Shown piece by piece: positions 1-8,442 of a DNA stretch of 64,000 nucleotides. Numbering within the stretch: position 1 is the first letter of the stretch; every line of letters begins with the position of its first letter. Under the pieces are notes generated by a model. The model was not told the DNA's origin. It saw nothing but the letters and a program-made list of their open reading frames with translations, and searched no databases. The translations under genes were made by a program, and so were the position numbers. Location: IMG/VR virus record IMGVR_UViG_3300021478_000001, positions 1 to 64,000 of that record. One strand, 5' to 3'. The stretch comes from a virus.

Positions 1-1
1 A

Positions 2-184
2 TCATATGCGCTCCGGTGGTTCGATAGCCTCAAGTATTGCTTCTTCGCGTGTCATGCCGCGAACGTTTTCACATTCGTCCGTGGACAATTGCTCGAACGT
101 AATTCCTTGCTTGCCACATGCAGCACAGGTGCCAATAAATGGCAGCCCCTTCGGCGAAGTCCGATTAACGAGAAGATGTTTCAT
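2..184 (-). CDS. Small CxxC protein, function unknown (60 aa)
   Basis: Not recognised by function. I place the start at the ATG at 184 because the complement carries GGAG about 7 nt upstream; an ATG at 217 in the same frame has no such site. The protein has one C-x2-C pair (CAAC, residues 23-26) and an acidic C-terminal helix. Its TGA stop (2-4) overlaps an ATG (3-5) that would begin the next leftward gene, outside the window. That junction repeats the 13-bp sequence found at 181-193. Confidence 0.6.
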   Translation of the reverse strand: MKHLLVNRTSPKGLPFIGTCAACGKQGITFEQLSTDECENVRGMTREEAILEAIEPPERI

Positions 185-316
185 ATGCGCTCCAGGTAGT
201 CGAAGGGACGAGACCACATTGAATTCCAGTCGGGATGCTGGCGCACCGGCAGCGGCGGAATAGGCCGCAGCCTTGCCTCATCTGGAAGATAGCGAGAAAC
301 CGGTCTATCATGAGAT
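185..316 (-). other. Gap with a start-less open frame
   Basis: Between two leftward genes. One minus-strand frame is open across the gap and ends in a TGA overlapping the ATG at 182-184, the ATGA junction typical of this operon. It has protein-like composition, but I find no ATG/TTG start with a ribosome site; the only in-frame options are a late GTG and a late ATG. It may be the remnant of a small gene or a gene with an unusual start. Confidence 0.3.
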
Positions 317-550
317 TTATTTGATAACGGTGATGGTGACGGCTACCTTGGCACCTACTTTGAAATTAGATGGTGGATCATCCTTCCCTAAGAACAACCA
401 TTCAGTGCTGCCTTCCAACAGAATGGCCCATCCCATGTCTTCAGTCTTGGTTTCTATTTCACTGTTAGGGTTATTTGGATCCTTCTTCCAGCTCCGCAGC
501 AATTGTATCTTGCGTTCTAGCTTCTTGATGCTGGAATAGAATTTGATCAT
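317..550 (-). CDS. Hypothetical phage protein (77 aa)
   Basis: Function unknown. The N-terminal third is a basic, helix-prone segment; the C-terminal half looks beta-rich and ends in a Val/Thr/Ile-rich strand. It starts at the ATG at 550, overlapping the stop of the upstream gene by ATGA, with GAAGGAG about 11 nt upstream. It is part of the tightly coupled leftward operon downstream of the DNA polymerase. Confidence 0.6.
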   Translation of the reverse strand: MIKFYSSIKKLERKIQLLRSWKKDPNNPNSEIETKTEDMGWAILLEGSTEWLFLGKDDPPSNFKVGAKVAVTITVIK

Positions 551-768
551 AGCGGATAGAGCTCCTTCAACTTATTGATGCCCAATTTTTCCTCACCGTC
601 TTTGATTACTATGCGTTTGAGTATTCGTTCACCTCCAGCTGATGGGAACATGAGATTTCCTAGTTGATTTGTTTGCAACATGTCATTGACGCCTCCAGCA
701 AAAGGAGGCCCATGCCAGATTTGTGCTTCGGCGCCTTTAGTTGATCGTAGATATACCAGTTCACTCAT
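547..768 (-). CDS. Hypothetical phage protein (73 aa)
   Basis: Function unknown, with no recognisable motif. It is Gly-rich in the middle and basic/acidic at the C-terminus. The start at 768 is supported by AAGGAG 7-8 nt upstream, and the gene overlaps both neighbours (8 nt upstream, ATGA downstream), so it is probably translationally coupled. Confidence 0.62.
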   Translation of the reverse strand: MSELVYLRSTKGAEAQIWHGPPFAGGVNDMLQTNQLGNLMFPSAGGERILKRIVIKDGEEKLGINKLKELYPL

Positions 769-931
769 GATGATGCTCCTTTTCTAGCTCCAGATTGCGT
801 GCCATAGCACAGATGTGATCACAGCAATTCTGTACTGGTCTATGGATCATGGAGAAAGCTGGATGGTTCCTGGCTAGTTCCGAAATCTTTTCAGCTAAAT
901 CACGCAGGTCTTTGCTTTCTGGGGTGCTCAT
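761..931 (-). CDS. Hypothetical small helical protein (56 aa)
   Basis: Function unknown. It is predicted helical, with a C-x3-C pair (CCDHIC) and a His-rich C-terminal end (EHHHE), which could bind a metal. I choose the ATG at 931, which overlaps the polymerase stop by ATGA and has GGAG 8-9 nt upstream, over an ATG at 949 inside the polymerase gene. Confidence 0.6.
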   Translation of the reverse strand: MSTPESKDLRDLAEKISELARNHPAFSMIHRPVQNCCDHICAMARNLELEKEHHHE

Positions 932-2928
932 TCTTTTTTCTCCATCCAACTATCACCTATTTCTGCATCAACTTTCATAGGGAGAGCCAGCGGCACAGCA
1001 ATACGCATGATCTCGGCAATTTCTTGTGCTTGCTTTTCATTTGCGATGCTGAAGCATAACTCGTCATGTATTTGCAGCACCGGGCAATATCCGGCACGCC
1101 ACACGTCACGCATGGCTATCTTGGTCTGGCGCGCAGCGCCACCCTGTATCAAAGCATTCATCGCTTTGTTGGTACGACTGCGATGTAACTTCTGCTGATA
1201 CCATTTATTTTCTGGATCATGCACGCGGCGTTGCGCTTCATTCCAGCGGCAGTCTGCTTGATAGTCTGGATTATTATCCTTTTCGTATTTAGCCCGCAAC
1301 ACATTCCACCAGTCAAACCGTATTCGTGCACCATCCAACAGTACAATATAGCCGCGATCCTCTACTCTTTCCTTGCACTTGGTATAAAGCATCTTGACAA
1401 ATGGCAGACGCTCATCATACTGATTCATAATGCGTGCTGCGGCCTCTTTGCTTTGCCCTATCATCATGGCAAATTTATCAACACCAGCACCATAGGCTTT
1501 CGCGAAGTTGCAATCCTTTGCTGGCTTTCTTTCCAATCCTGTCATCTCGGCAACCATGGCATGAAAGTCAGTATTTGGATCTTCTTGATAGCGTTGCCTT
1601 GCCGCCGCCGCCCCGGATAGCTTTTGCAGATAAGCATAGTGCACCATGAGGCGGAATTCCTGCTGACTGTAATCAACACTCAGCCATCGTTCTCCATCTT
1701 CACCAATGAAGACACTGCGAATTTCTGCCATCTCTGGATCACGATGTGGTATCTGTTGCAATGGTGGATCAGCATAGCTGAATCTATAAGTGCGTGTGCC
1801 GCCACTACTGTCTTCATCATCGCCAGGACTTTCCCCGCGATACTGATTGATAGTTGGATGTATGCGTGAATCCTCTGTGCAGAAATCCATGAGATAACCT
1901 TTAACGAATTTCTCGGCGGCTTCTTCTCGGCTTTTGGCACGGGTAATTAATCGCGGCAACCAATGAGGATGTTTCTTCATCCACTTGGCTTCAAAGCTTC
2001 CACGAGGAGAACCATCGCGGTTAGGCTTATTGGTATATGGATAAGAAATTTGTTCAGCTTGGAAAACTCTTTCTAACCATTTGACACTGCGAATATCATC
2101 AATGCCAGTAGTCTTTCCTATTCTATCTGTCAGATCAACCAAAGCAACTTGACTTTGTTCCTTGAAGCGGTAATACAGTTGTTCACATTTGTCATAATCT
2201 ATGCAGATGCCACGCTGGCGCATGGCATGGACCATGGGAACCAATTCCATTTCTAGATCATATGCGGCTGATAGTTCCTCCTTTATTATGATCGGCCGCA
2301 AAGCATGCGCCAACGCGAGCGTGCCTAGCGCGTCAGCCTCACCATAGGTGCCAACATAACGCGCGGGCATCTGATAAATGTCTTTCTTAGGATCAAATCC
2401 CATTGCTTGCGCATAATCGCGCAGCACCTCCTCTTGTTTTCCCGGCACATCATAGGTCTTGCACAGAGTATCCAATCTGTAATTCAAACCTCCTTCATCA
2501 ATCATGTAGGCCATGCAAGAGGAGTCATCAATTTGTTGAGGCGGCGGCAAGCCTAGATCACTGCTTATCCAGCCTATATCATAGGCAGCATTGTGATAAA
2601 TGAAGCGAACTTTTTTCTGCAACAAGTGCCGCAGCCAACGCCGCACTTGGCCTCTATCAAAGTTGCTGCTCTCTGGATGTGTGATTGGAATATATATTGA
2701 ACGATAATCTTCTTCCTTCCAAGCAATAGCTATGCCACATATATGTCCCGCCTTGGTTGCCCATCCCGGTCCCTTGTTTTCTTTCAATCCTATATCCTGA
2801 GTTTCACAGTCCAGGGCAATTTCTGCAACACTTGTCAGTGCTGGTAGTTCCTTTGGTGCGATCCAAGTGCTGTTAGGCAGCACGAATGAGAATGGTTGCT
2901 GGATGCCACCTACGTTTTTCTTAAGCAT
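928..2928 (-). CDS. DNA polymerase I family A with 3'-5' exonuclease
   Basis: Replicative DNA polymerase, 666 aa. The N-terminal DnaQ-like proofreading domain keeps the acidic residues: D40/E42 (DCET), D117 (HNAAYD) and Y195-x3-D199. The polymerase domain has motif A at D419 (DYSQQEFRL), the O-helix motif with K471 and Y479-G480, and motif C at H621-D622-E623. There is no 5'-nuclease domain, as is usual for phage T7-like family A enzymes. The start at 2928 has AGGAGG 6 nt upstream. It sits next to the nucleotide-modification genes, so it would copy DNA containing an altered pyrimidine, if the pathway acts on dNTPs. Tyr at the O-helix position is expected to permit dideoxynucleotide use. Confidence 0.95.
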   Translation of the reverse strand: MLKKNVGGIQQPFSFVLPNSTWIAPKELPALTSVAEIALDCETQDIGLKENKGPGWATKAGHICGIAIAWKEEDYRSIYIPITHPESSNFDRGQVRRWLRHLLQKKVRFIYHNAAYDIGWISSDLGLPPPQQIDDSSCMAYMIDEGGLNYRLDTLCKTYDVPGKQEEVLRDYAQAMGFDPKKDIYQMPARYVGTYGEADALGTLALAHALRPIIIKEELSAAYDLEMELVPMVHAMRQRGICIDYDKCEQLYYRFKEQSQVALVDLTDRIGKTTGIDDIRSVKWLERVFQAEQISYPYTNKPNRDGSPRGSFEAKWMKKHPHWLPRLITRAKSREEAAEKFVKGYLMDFCTEDSRIHPTINQYRGESPGDDEDSSGGTRTYRFSYADPPLQQIPHRDPEMAEIRSVFIGEDGERWLSVDYSQQEFRLMVHYAYLQKLSGAAAARQRYQEDPNTDFHAMVAEMTGLERKPAKDCNFAKAYGAGVDKFAMMIGQSKEAAARIMNQYDERLPFVKMLYTKCKERVEDRGYIVLLDGARIRFDWWNVLRAKYEKDNNPDYQADCRWNEAQRRVHDPENKWYQQKLHRSRTNKAMNALIQGGAARQTKIAMRDVWRAGYCPVLQIHDELCFSIANEKQAQEIAEIMRIAVPLALPMKVDAEIGDSWMEKKE

Positions 2929-2937
2929 TCATGCCTC

Positions 2938-3423
2938 CTAATGTCGGCAGTCTGGGCAGTCATCTGCATCTGCATAACCATGCGGACATGGGACATTTGG
3001 GGCATTTTTAAGAATTTCATACGCGGGTTGTCCTATCAATTTTCCGCGCTCGATCCCATCTAATCCGGTATCATCGTCATCTTGTTGTGCGTGATGGCCA
3101 CCATCTTCTGCACTCTGTTTTTGACTTAAACGTGCACGATACTCTGCCTCTACCAGCAATAGATAACGACGTAGATCTTGAATTTCTGCAAGAGTTGTGC
3201 CATCTGCACCAGGAGTATCGTCTTCATTTATGGCTGTGAAAACATTGTAGCTGAACACTTCAACCATATTTTCTAAACGATCCCATTTTCTAGCGAGCAT
3301 CATGAAGGCACCGACTCCTCCACGCTTCTTCCAGCTTCCGCGATATGTTCCTTCTTTAATTTCTAGTATTGTCACATCATCAAGAGCTACTTGTTTCAGG
3401 TATTCCATATGCTTCATGTTCAT
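2938..3423 (-). CDS. DUF1599/Nmad1-like nucleotide-modification-associated protein
   Basis: 161 aa from the ATG at 3423, which overlaps the ThyA-like stop (ATGA) and has AAAGGAGAG upstream. The core residues around GSWKKRGGVGAFMMLARKWDR, followed by a helical segment with DLRRYLLL, resemble the DUF1599 / nucleotide-modification-associated domain 1 family seen in phages and related to MazG-like all-alpha pyrophosphatases. An acidic linker and a cysteine-rich tail (C-x8-9-C-x2-C) follow. It lies between the polymerase and the ThyA homologue, which fits a role in modified-nucleotide metabolism. The family call is from memory of the motif; the precise reaction is unknown. Confidence 0.6.
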   Translation of the reverse strand: MNMKHMEYLKQVALDDVTILEIKEGTYRGSWKKRGGVGAFMMLARKWDRLENMVEVFSYNVFTAINEDDTPGADGTTLAEIQDLRRYLLLVEAEYRARLSQKQSAEDGGHHAQQDDDDTGLDGIERGKLIGQPAYEILKNAPNVPCPHGYADADDCPDCRH

Positions 3424-4421
3424 TTCACTCTCCTTTGGATCCACTCTTTGCAAGCCATGCGCCAGTCTGGTGCTGCGATGTCGTCCGCACACAACAATGC
3501 TTCTTTATATTTCTTTTGCTTGAAAGAATGAAACGCCAGTAACGCAGGCGTGGCCACTGTTGAGAACCATAGGTTACGATAGCGACCAACTTTTTGCAGA
3601 TGAAATAATTCCCAATCAGACATGAAAGCATAAAGATCATCATCAATATCTTTAGGTTCAGTAAACATCTGCATGGCTTCGCTACTACCATCACTATAAC
3701 GATCATCTAGCAATAATTCAGGACCGGCTTGTCCCACCAATTTGTTGAACACATCCAAATAAGCGTGAGCATTGTTGCTTATCTGGTACATGACTCCGAC
3801 AGGTAGGTTACAACGTGATGCCAGATATTCTTGCAAGATGCTGAAGTGTACGGCGTTGGCACCATGCGCGCCCCATATCATGTCGTTAGACCGGCAACAT
3901 ACCGTCAGGTCTAATGCGCCATCATTGTTACGCACATAGGCGTGAGTGTTGCATGGTCGATCTTTCCAATCACCTAACAGATCATCACCATAGTCTCTTC
4001 GCACATCCCACATTTGCAACACACACTGCCGATCATGTGGATAATCTGTCAGTTTATCCACTATCACATTCAATTGATCAAAACCGAAAAAAGTACGCCA
4101 GCGACAACCATAAGCACCATGCAGCATGCCATCTTCTTCTGCGAATTGTTTGCTAAAATCCTTGATGAAATAATCCAATGGTCTTGCATCATAAAATCCA
4201 GACAGCATCCACAACGCTTCGAACATATGAAAAAATGGATTGGCATCACGAACAGGACTGAACAGCACCCGTTCCCATGGCCGCTTGGTGACGGTGCACA
4301 CCGGAACTGGACTTACTAATACTCTTCCGTTACGACTATCCTCAAACTCTGCAAAATCATTTAGATATTTGATTGTGACACTGAGTGCTTGGCATACGTT
4401 ACGAACCTCCTGGACGTGCAT
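3420..4421 (-). CDS. Thymidylate synthase family protein (candidate dUMP hydroxymethylase)
   Basis: 333 aa, ThyA fold. The catalytic Cys is C157 in RPCNTH. The substrate-binding segment is R177-S-N-D followed by GAHGAN, where classical ThyA has LGLPFN. The conserved His/Tyr pair that contacts the deoxyribose is in NNAHAY (H219, Y221). The altered Asn-loop and the neighbouring kinase and aGPT-Pplase-like gene favour a 5-hydroxymethylase making hm-dUMP over ordinary dTMP synthesis, but sequence alone cannot separate the two. The start at 4421 has AGGGAGG upstream. It overlaps the kinase gene by 23 nt. Confidence 0.85.
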   Translation of the reverse strand: MHVQEVRNVCQALSVTIKYLNDFAEFEDSRNGRVLVSPVPVCTVTKRPWERVLFSPVRDANPFFHMFEALWMLSGFYDARPLDYFIKDFSKQFAEEDGMLHGAYGCRWRTFFGFDQLNVIVDKLTDYPHDRQCVLQMWDVRRDYGDDLLGDWKDRPCNTHAYVRNNDGALDLTVCCRSNDMIWGAHGANAVHFSILQEYLASRCNLPVGVMYQISNNAHAYLDVFNKLVGQAGPELLLDDRYSDGSSEAMQMFTEPKDIDDDLYAFMSDWELFHLQKVGRYRNLWFSTVATPALLAFHSFKQKKYKEALLCADDIAAPDWRMACKEWIQRRVK

Positions 4422-5061
4422 CGTTTCCTCCCTGTTGCAACCAGTCGCGTATTGTTTGGAAGCTTCCCTGACGGCTGAGCAAGCGGCATTTTACACCTAT
4501 CGTCCGAAGTTTGACAAATTCTTTTTTACTCTTGTCATCCAGTGCGATGATGGTGTCTTGCTTTATGTTGTGGCCGCGGTCGTGTACGGCTTGTATGCAC
4601 TTGGTTATTGGATGGTCTATGAACACAACACGAACATCCAATCTAGCTTGATGCATGATCTTGATACGTTCTAGGCTGTCGTTGAAATTCTTGCCCTCAT
4701 ACAATACATCGGCGCCTAGCTCATGATGCTTGAGAACCAACTCATAAGCATAATTCAAGCTTGGCAATGTGTCAATACCGCCATTCTGGATTTCGTAGTG
4801 GCCGGGAACAAACAAGCGACGTGTGGTATCTCCTTTGGATCTAGGACATTCTGTTTCTTCGCTAGGTTTATAACCTTTTGGGAAGCTGACTGTACAGCTA
4901 CAGTCAGGATAAGAACAACTCCATGAGCATATGTAGCCCATGGGTTTTCGCTTGTTCACTTCCGGATAAGCTATCGCGATGCGCGTTGGATATAGATCCA
5001 TAACCTTGCGCACGATCGTGCTCTTGCCAGAACCATTTGTACCTCTGATATTCACAATCAT
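4399..5061 (-). CDS. P-loop kinase, candidate 5-hmdU DNA kinase
   Basis: 220 aa. The Walker A motif is at the very N-terminus (residues 7-15, GTNGSGKST). Two Cys-rich stretches follow at about residues 44-56 and 73. A hydrophobic strand ending in YEGKNF and a VVFIDHP strand follow in P-loop kinase order. Phage thymidine hypermodification pathways use a small P-loop kinase to phosphorylate 5-hydroxymethyluridine in DNA, and this gene sits directly beside a ThyA homologue. The substrate is inferred from that context; a generic nucleotide kinase is possible. Confidence 0.7.
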   Translation of the reverse strand: MIVNIRGTNGSGKSTIVRKVMDLYPTRIAIAYPEVNKRKPMGYICSWSCSYPDCSCTVSFPKGYKPSEETECPRSKGDTTRRLFVPGHYEIQNGGIDTLPSLNYAYELVLKHHELGADVLYEGKNFNDSLERIKIMHQARLDVRVVFIDHPITKCIQAVHDRGHNIKQDTIIALDDKSKKEFVKLRTIGVKCRLLSRQGSFQTIRDWLQQGGNDARPGGS

Positions 5062-5246
5062 TTTCTACCCTTCTTATAACAATCTGGACACTGATGTTTC
5101 CCAGCTATCATATGCCATATCAAATTCTTGAATGTTTTTATTGCTTGATCATAATCCGCTGTTCCAACAGTAAATTTCTTTGGACAAAAATCACAGTTAA
5201 AGACTGTGCGCCCACGAACCGCACCTTTTGTTTTAGTCACTGTCAT
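5058..5246 (-). CDS. Small zinc-ribbon protein (62 aa)
   Basis: Two C-x2-C knuckles (CDFC and CPDC) flank a helical segment containing TADYDQAI. The protein at 14490-14699 shares the same layout (F-x-CD-x-C, then TADF-x-EAI, then W, then C-x2-C), so the two are probably paralogues. I prefer the ATG at 5246 (GGAGG about 12 nt upstream) over an upstream TTG at 5288. The stop overlaps the kinase start (ATGA). Role unknown; nucleic-acid or protein binding is likely. Confidence 0.62.
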   Translation of the reverse strand: MTVTKTKGAVRGRTVFNCDFCPKKFTVGTADYDQAIKTFKNLIWHMIAGKHQCPDCYKKGRK

Positions 5247-5343
5247 TGTCACTCGGTTTCCTCCATGCGAAGTTTTCTCTTTTCCCAAGCTAATCGCGTT
5301 GAATATTACGATATCGTGAATGATTGATCCTTAAATGGCATTT

Positions 5344-6375
5344 TTATTTCTCCTTCCAAGGTATACGAAGAATCTTTTCTCTAGGGCCAGTTTTCATTGC
5401 TGCCACTATATCAGCTTTAGTTTGTTCATCAGGCTTGTGCAATTTACCTTTACCTAATAAATCTGGGAGCAAGCCTACTCTATAAGATCTATGATTACAT
5501 CCATCACATACCGGGATTGCTTTCCTTTCACCACGAATAAGCATTTCACGGGCAGCCCCTAAAGCATTTCCTTGCCAAATTTCCTCCATAGATTTTTCAT
5601 TTATGTTACCACAATTATATGTTGAATCCCAAGTGTTGCAACAAATCGGAACATTACCGTCCCAGTGTACAACGAATTGCCTGAATGGATGATGACACCG
5701 TTTCCCATCCATACTATGATCTGGTGCAAAAGCTAATCCAGCATAGTTGAAAACTTTACTATGATTACCAATCTTGCTTTCCTTGTCCTGTGCAGCAATA
5801 TCTCGTATTTGTACTAATGTTCTAGTTCCACGTGGCCGACGCATATGGGGATTACCTGCTTTGTCTTGTGGATATTTGTAAAATGTGAAACCTAATGGAT
5901 GTTTTTGTCCTGAAACCAACTCTCCTTTTTCTACAAGAGCGACTATTGTCTTCGGTACAAATTTCACAGTTTCATAATCATCTAGCCCAAGCACACTCAA
6001 TCCAGCTTGAAATAATCCTGTTATGTTCGCTATAGGTCCTGGTTTGCGTAATAGACCGCTTGCATTGGTAAGCATGGTGATGTGTGCTTTAGGAAGATGT
6101 TTGCGAACGATGCCGACCATACCGATGTAGTCTGGATGCATTGTAGGTTCGCCGCGCATGGCAAAACCAACACGGCAATTCCATTTCATTTCAGCTATCT
6201 GTTGCATCACTGTAGTGATGGTTTCTTTAGACATGAACTTATATCCATGTCCTGGTTTATCTTGGATAGCTGGCATAGCACAGAACGGACAATGGATGGA
6301 GCATCCAAGAGTCAGCTCAAGCGTGACGTTGAATGGATCTTCTTGTTTTCGATATGGTCGGCGCTTCATGTCCAT
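5344..6375 (-). CDS. Radical SAM enzyme with SPASM-like C-terminus
   Basis: 343 aa. The 4Fe-4S/SAM motif C25-x3-C29-x2-C32 is intact, followed by a GEP motif (R74-GEP) that binds SAM. The C-terminal part carries further cysteines (C227, C245, C246, C255, C290, C293) arranged like a SPASM/twitch auxiliary-cluster domain. Radical SAM isomerases take part in thymidine hypermodification in some phages, and this gene lies in the modification cluster, so base tailoring is plausible; a peptide substrate is the alternative. Either of two ATGs (6375 or 6369) could be used; AAAGGA is better spaced for 6369. Confidence 0.85.
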   Translation of the reverse strand: MDMKRRPYRKQEDPFNVTLELTLGCSIHCPFCAMPAIQDKPGHGYKFMSKETITTVMQQIAEMKWNCRVGFAMRGEPTMHPDYIGMVGIVRKHLPKAHITMLTNASGLLRKPGPIANITGLFQAGLSVLGLDDYETVKFVPKTIVALVEKGELVSGQKHPLGFTFYKYPQDKAGNPHMRRPRGTRTLVQIRDIAAQDKESKIGNHSKVFNYAGLAFAPDHSMDGKRCHHPFRQFVVHWDGNVPICCNTWDSTYNCGNINEKSMEEIWQGNALGAAREMLIRGERKAIPVCDGCNHRSYRVGLLPDLLGKGKLHKPDEQTKADIVAAMKTGPREKILRIPWKEK

Positions 6376-6383
6376 GGTTCCTT

Positions 6384-6944
6384 TCAGTAAGGTATGTCTT
6401 CAGTGGTTCTGTCCATAATAAACTTTTGTTTTGTTAAGTCAATAGTGAGTCGCATCACTTTGGCTTGATACATGGCGTTGAGAAGAGTTTGCATCTTAGA
6501 ATTTTGGAGATTGGCGTCCAAGTATTCACCAAGTAGAGTGTCTGGAGCATCATTGCGTACAATGTCTACTTCATATATGCTAGCATTAGAATTAATTGGT
6601 TCTTCATCTGATGTGGATCCATATTCAATAAAATTTCCTTCAATAGCATCCCAAGAAACTAAAACATAGTCAGCATCATCATGTGGTCGAATACCATGAT
6701 CTACTAATTCGGAGGCTTTATCTATAGGAATTAGTTTGTATTTGTTTTGTATTTGAAACATCACATGAGTTAGCTTTTCTTTAATCGCTTGTGCAAAAGA
6801 CTCAATGTTGACTGCTACGTTCATACTATAGATTTTAGAGATACAGTGTAATGCTGTTCCTTCTATTGTTTTATCTGGTTTGAAACAGATAATTTTACCA
6901 TGTCTACCAATCTTGCCGTTTGGTCTATAGAATCCCATTGACAT
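6384..6944 (-). CDS. Hypothetical protein (186 aa)
   Basis: Function unknown; no motif recognised. Mixed alpha/beta composition with an N-terminal Gly/Lys-rich segment. The start at 6944 has AGGGAGA about 7 nt upstream. It is transcribed with the radical SAM gene, 8 nt downstream, and follows the glycosyltransferase gene, so it may be an accessory of the modification cluster. Confidence 0.65.
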   Translation of the reverse strand: MSMGFYRPNGKIGRHGKIICFKPDKTIEGTALHCISKIYSMNVAVNIESFAQAIKEKLTHVMFQIQNKYKLIPIDKASELVDHGIRPHDDADYVLVSWDAIEGNFIEYGSTSDEEPINSNASIYEVDIVRNDAPDTLLGEYLDANLQNSKMQTLLNAMYQAKVMRLTIDLTKQKFIMDRTTEDIPY

Positions 6945-6993
6945 TTTAGTTCTCCCTAATTCAGGTTTGAGCGCAGATGTCGTTCAGAACCTA

Positions 6994-7938
6994 TTACATA
7001 GCACCCTCCAACTGTTTGTATGCTGCCTTGATCTTGCCGTGCAACCCATCACGCTCGGCCAAGGCGGTATTATACCACAACATCTGTTGCTCTTTCTTAA
7101 TCTTGCTGCGTTCCTCCAACATACGCGCCGCATGCACTGCATTGGACACCAGAAACTTTTCTGGATTGTATCCGGCGCGGCGCAACGTCATGCCTGCTTC
7201 TTCTTCAAACACCATGGGCAGGCCCGCACTCAGCATTTCGTAGAACCTGTTTGGTGGTGAATGGTATTCGTTGTGTGATTTGCGATCCTCCAAATAAAGA
7301 CCGAGGCCACGTTCACTTAGCCATTTGAGCAAGTCATCAGCAATACCTATGGCTTTGATTTTTTCATTGGCATAAGATTCAAATTTCTTGCTCGGGCTTG
7401 ATATCGTGATATTGCATCTTGGATCTTTGAAGAATTTGTCAAATGCCTTGATACGACCAACGCGATAACTGCCATAGTAGGCTATATCGTTCTCATGCAT
7501 GTTGCTAGGCAACGGCTTGGCCAGCATGCTCAGGCAGTTCCAGTTGATATAGGTGCTGAGTGGTGTTGCTTTGCTTTCCTTTTCACATGTCGTCCAGAAT
7601 TCTAAGTGCGACTTGCCCATCTTGCGCCGCGCCACGAACGCTTGACGGAACGGTGATTTTGCATCTCCATTGTTGATAGGAGGAACAATGGTGTAGTCTT
7701 GCTGGATCCAGACGATACGATTGGCTCCCAGGATTGCTAGACTTAGTTCTTTCAAATGTTTGCAAAAACCATAGGCACCATTGACTATGAACAAGAGGTC
7801 CAAGTTGGTGCAGTCAGCAATTTGGTCATCCCAGATCAACGGTTTCTGCAACTCATTAGACAAGAACCTTGCGACTTTCGTGCTAGCCACCATTGAGCGC
7901 TCAGTGGCCGGGATGAAGCTGAAGATCACTGTTTTCAT
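6994..7938 (-). CDS. GT-B-like glycosyltransferase, candidate DNA-base glycosyltransferase
   Basis: 314 aa. The C-terminal half has the nucleotide-sugar-binding pattern of GT-B enzymes: a Pro/Asn-rich turn, then RFYEMLSAGLPMVFEEE, where the Glu contacts the donor ribose in the family. The N-terminal half is a Rossmann-like domain beginning VIFSFIP. No signal peptide. Its position inside the modification cluster, far from the virion genes, favours a nucleic-acid acceptor over a cell-wall or virion acceptor, but that is inference. It overlaps the preceding gene by ATGA at 7935-7938. Confidence 0.72.
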   Translation of the reverse strand: MKTVIFSFIPATERSMVASTKVARFLSNELQKPLIWDDQIADCTNLDLLFIVNGAYGFCKHLKELSLAILGANRIVWIQQDYTIVPPINNGDAKSPFRQAFVARRKMGKSHLEFWTTCEKESKATPLSTYINWNCLSMLAKPLPSNMHENDIAYYGSYRVGRIKAFDKFFKDPRCNITISSPSKKFESYANEKIKAIGIADDLLKWLSERGLGLYLEDRKSHNEYHSPPNRFYEMLSAGLPMVFEEEAGMTLRRAGYNPEKFLVSNAVHAARMLEERSKIKKEQQMLWYNTALAERDGLHGKIKAAYKQLEGAM

Positions 7939-8270
7939 GCTGATTGGCCTTTCTTCATTTCTGCAATTGTAGCTGGATCATCTTTACGATGAAGGCCGCG
8001 GTCTGGATCACCAGCACCATGCCGAACACGGTAGGTGTCGAACTCATCGGCTAGTGCCATGAGTCGTATACAGAACATGGCATTGTATCCTAAGCCTATA
8101 CCAGCTTGCGCATAGGCCCGGAGTGCAGCTGGTGCCGCAGGATCACGTGCGCCTAGCACAAAGCTTGGCCACTCGACGACAGTGCCATCGCGACGCTTGA
8201 CTAGATACTTGCCTTCCGGCGTTGCTGGATTATCTCTGATTAGAGCAGTCAATGTTGGTTTCTCTTTCAT
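7935..8270 (-). CDS. Hypothetical phage protein (111 aa)
   Basis: Function unknown. Contains a segment of the type KYLVKRRDGTVVEWPSFVLG and then Ala-rich helices. I place the start at the ATG at 8270 because AAAGGAGGAAG lies just upstream, the best ribosome site in the area; an ATG at 8288 is not supported. The ribosome site lies inside the end of the preceding reading frame, so the genes overlap by about 40 nt. Confidence 0.68.
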   Translation of the reverse strand: MKEKPTLTALIRDNPATPEGKYLVKRRDGTVVEWPSFVLGARDPAAPAALRAYAQAGIGLGYNAMFCIRLMALADEFDTYRVRHGAGDPDRGLHRKDDPATIAEMKKGQSA

Positions 8271-8442
8271 TTCTTCCTCCTTTAGCACGTCGCCTACGTC
8301 TAGCTAAATTTTCACGCTCCCTCACACTCACCCGGTAGCGTATGTCTGCCTCGATAGCGCGAATTTCCGCGCATTCAAAGCAATACTTTCGAAACCTGAT
8401 GCGCTCTATTGGTGCGGCACACCGTTCACATTCACCTTTCAT
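8230..8442 (-). CDS. Small zinc-finger protein (70 aa)
   Basis: An N-terminal zinc knuckle of four cysteines (CERC and CFEC, 16 residues apart) is followed by a very basic helix rich in Arg. That is consistent with nucleic-acid binding. The start at 8442 overlaps the aGPT-Pplase-like stop by ATGA. The 3' end overlaps the next gene by 41 nt. Function unknown. Confidence 0.6.
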   Translation of the reverse strand: MKGECERCAAPIERIRFRKYCFECAEIRAIEADIRYRVSVRERENLARRRRRAKGGRNERETNIDCSNQR

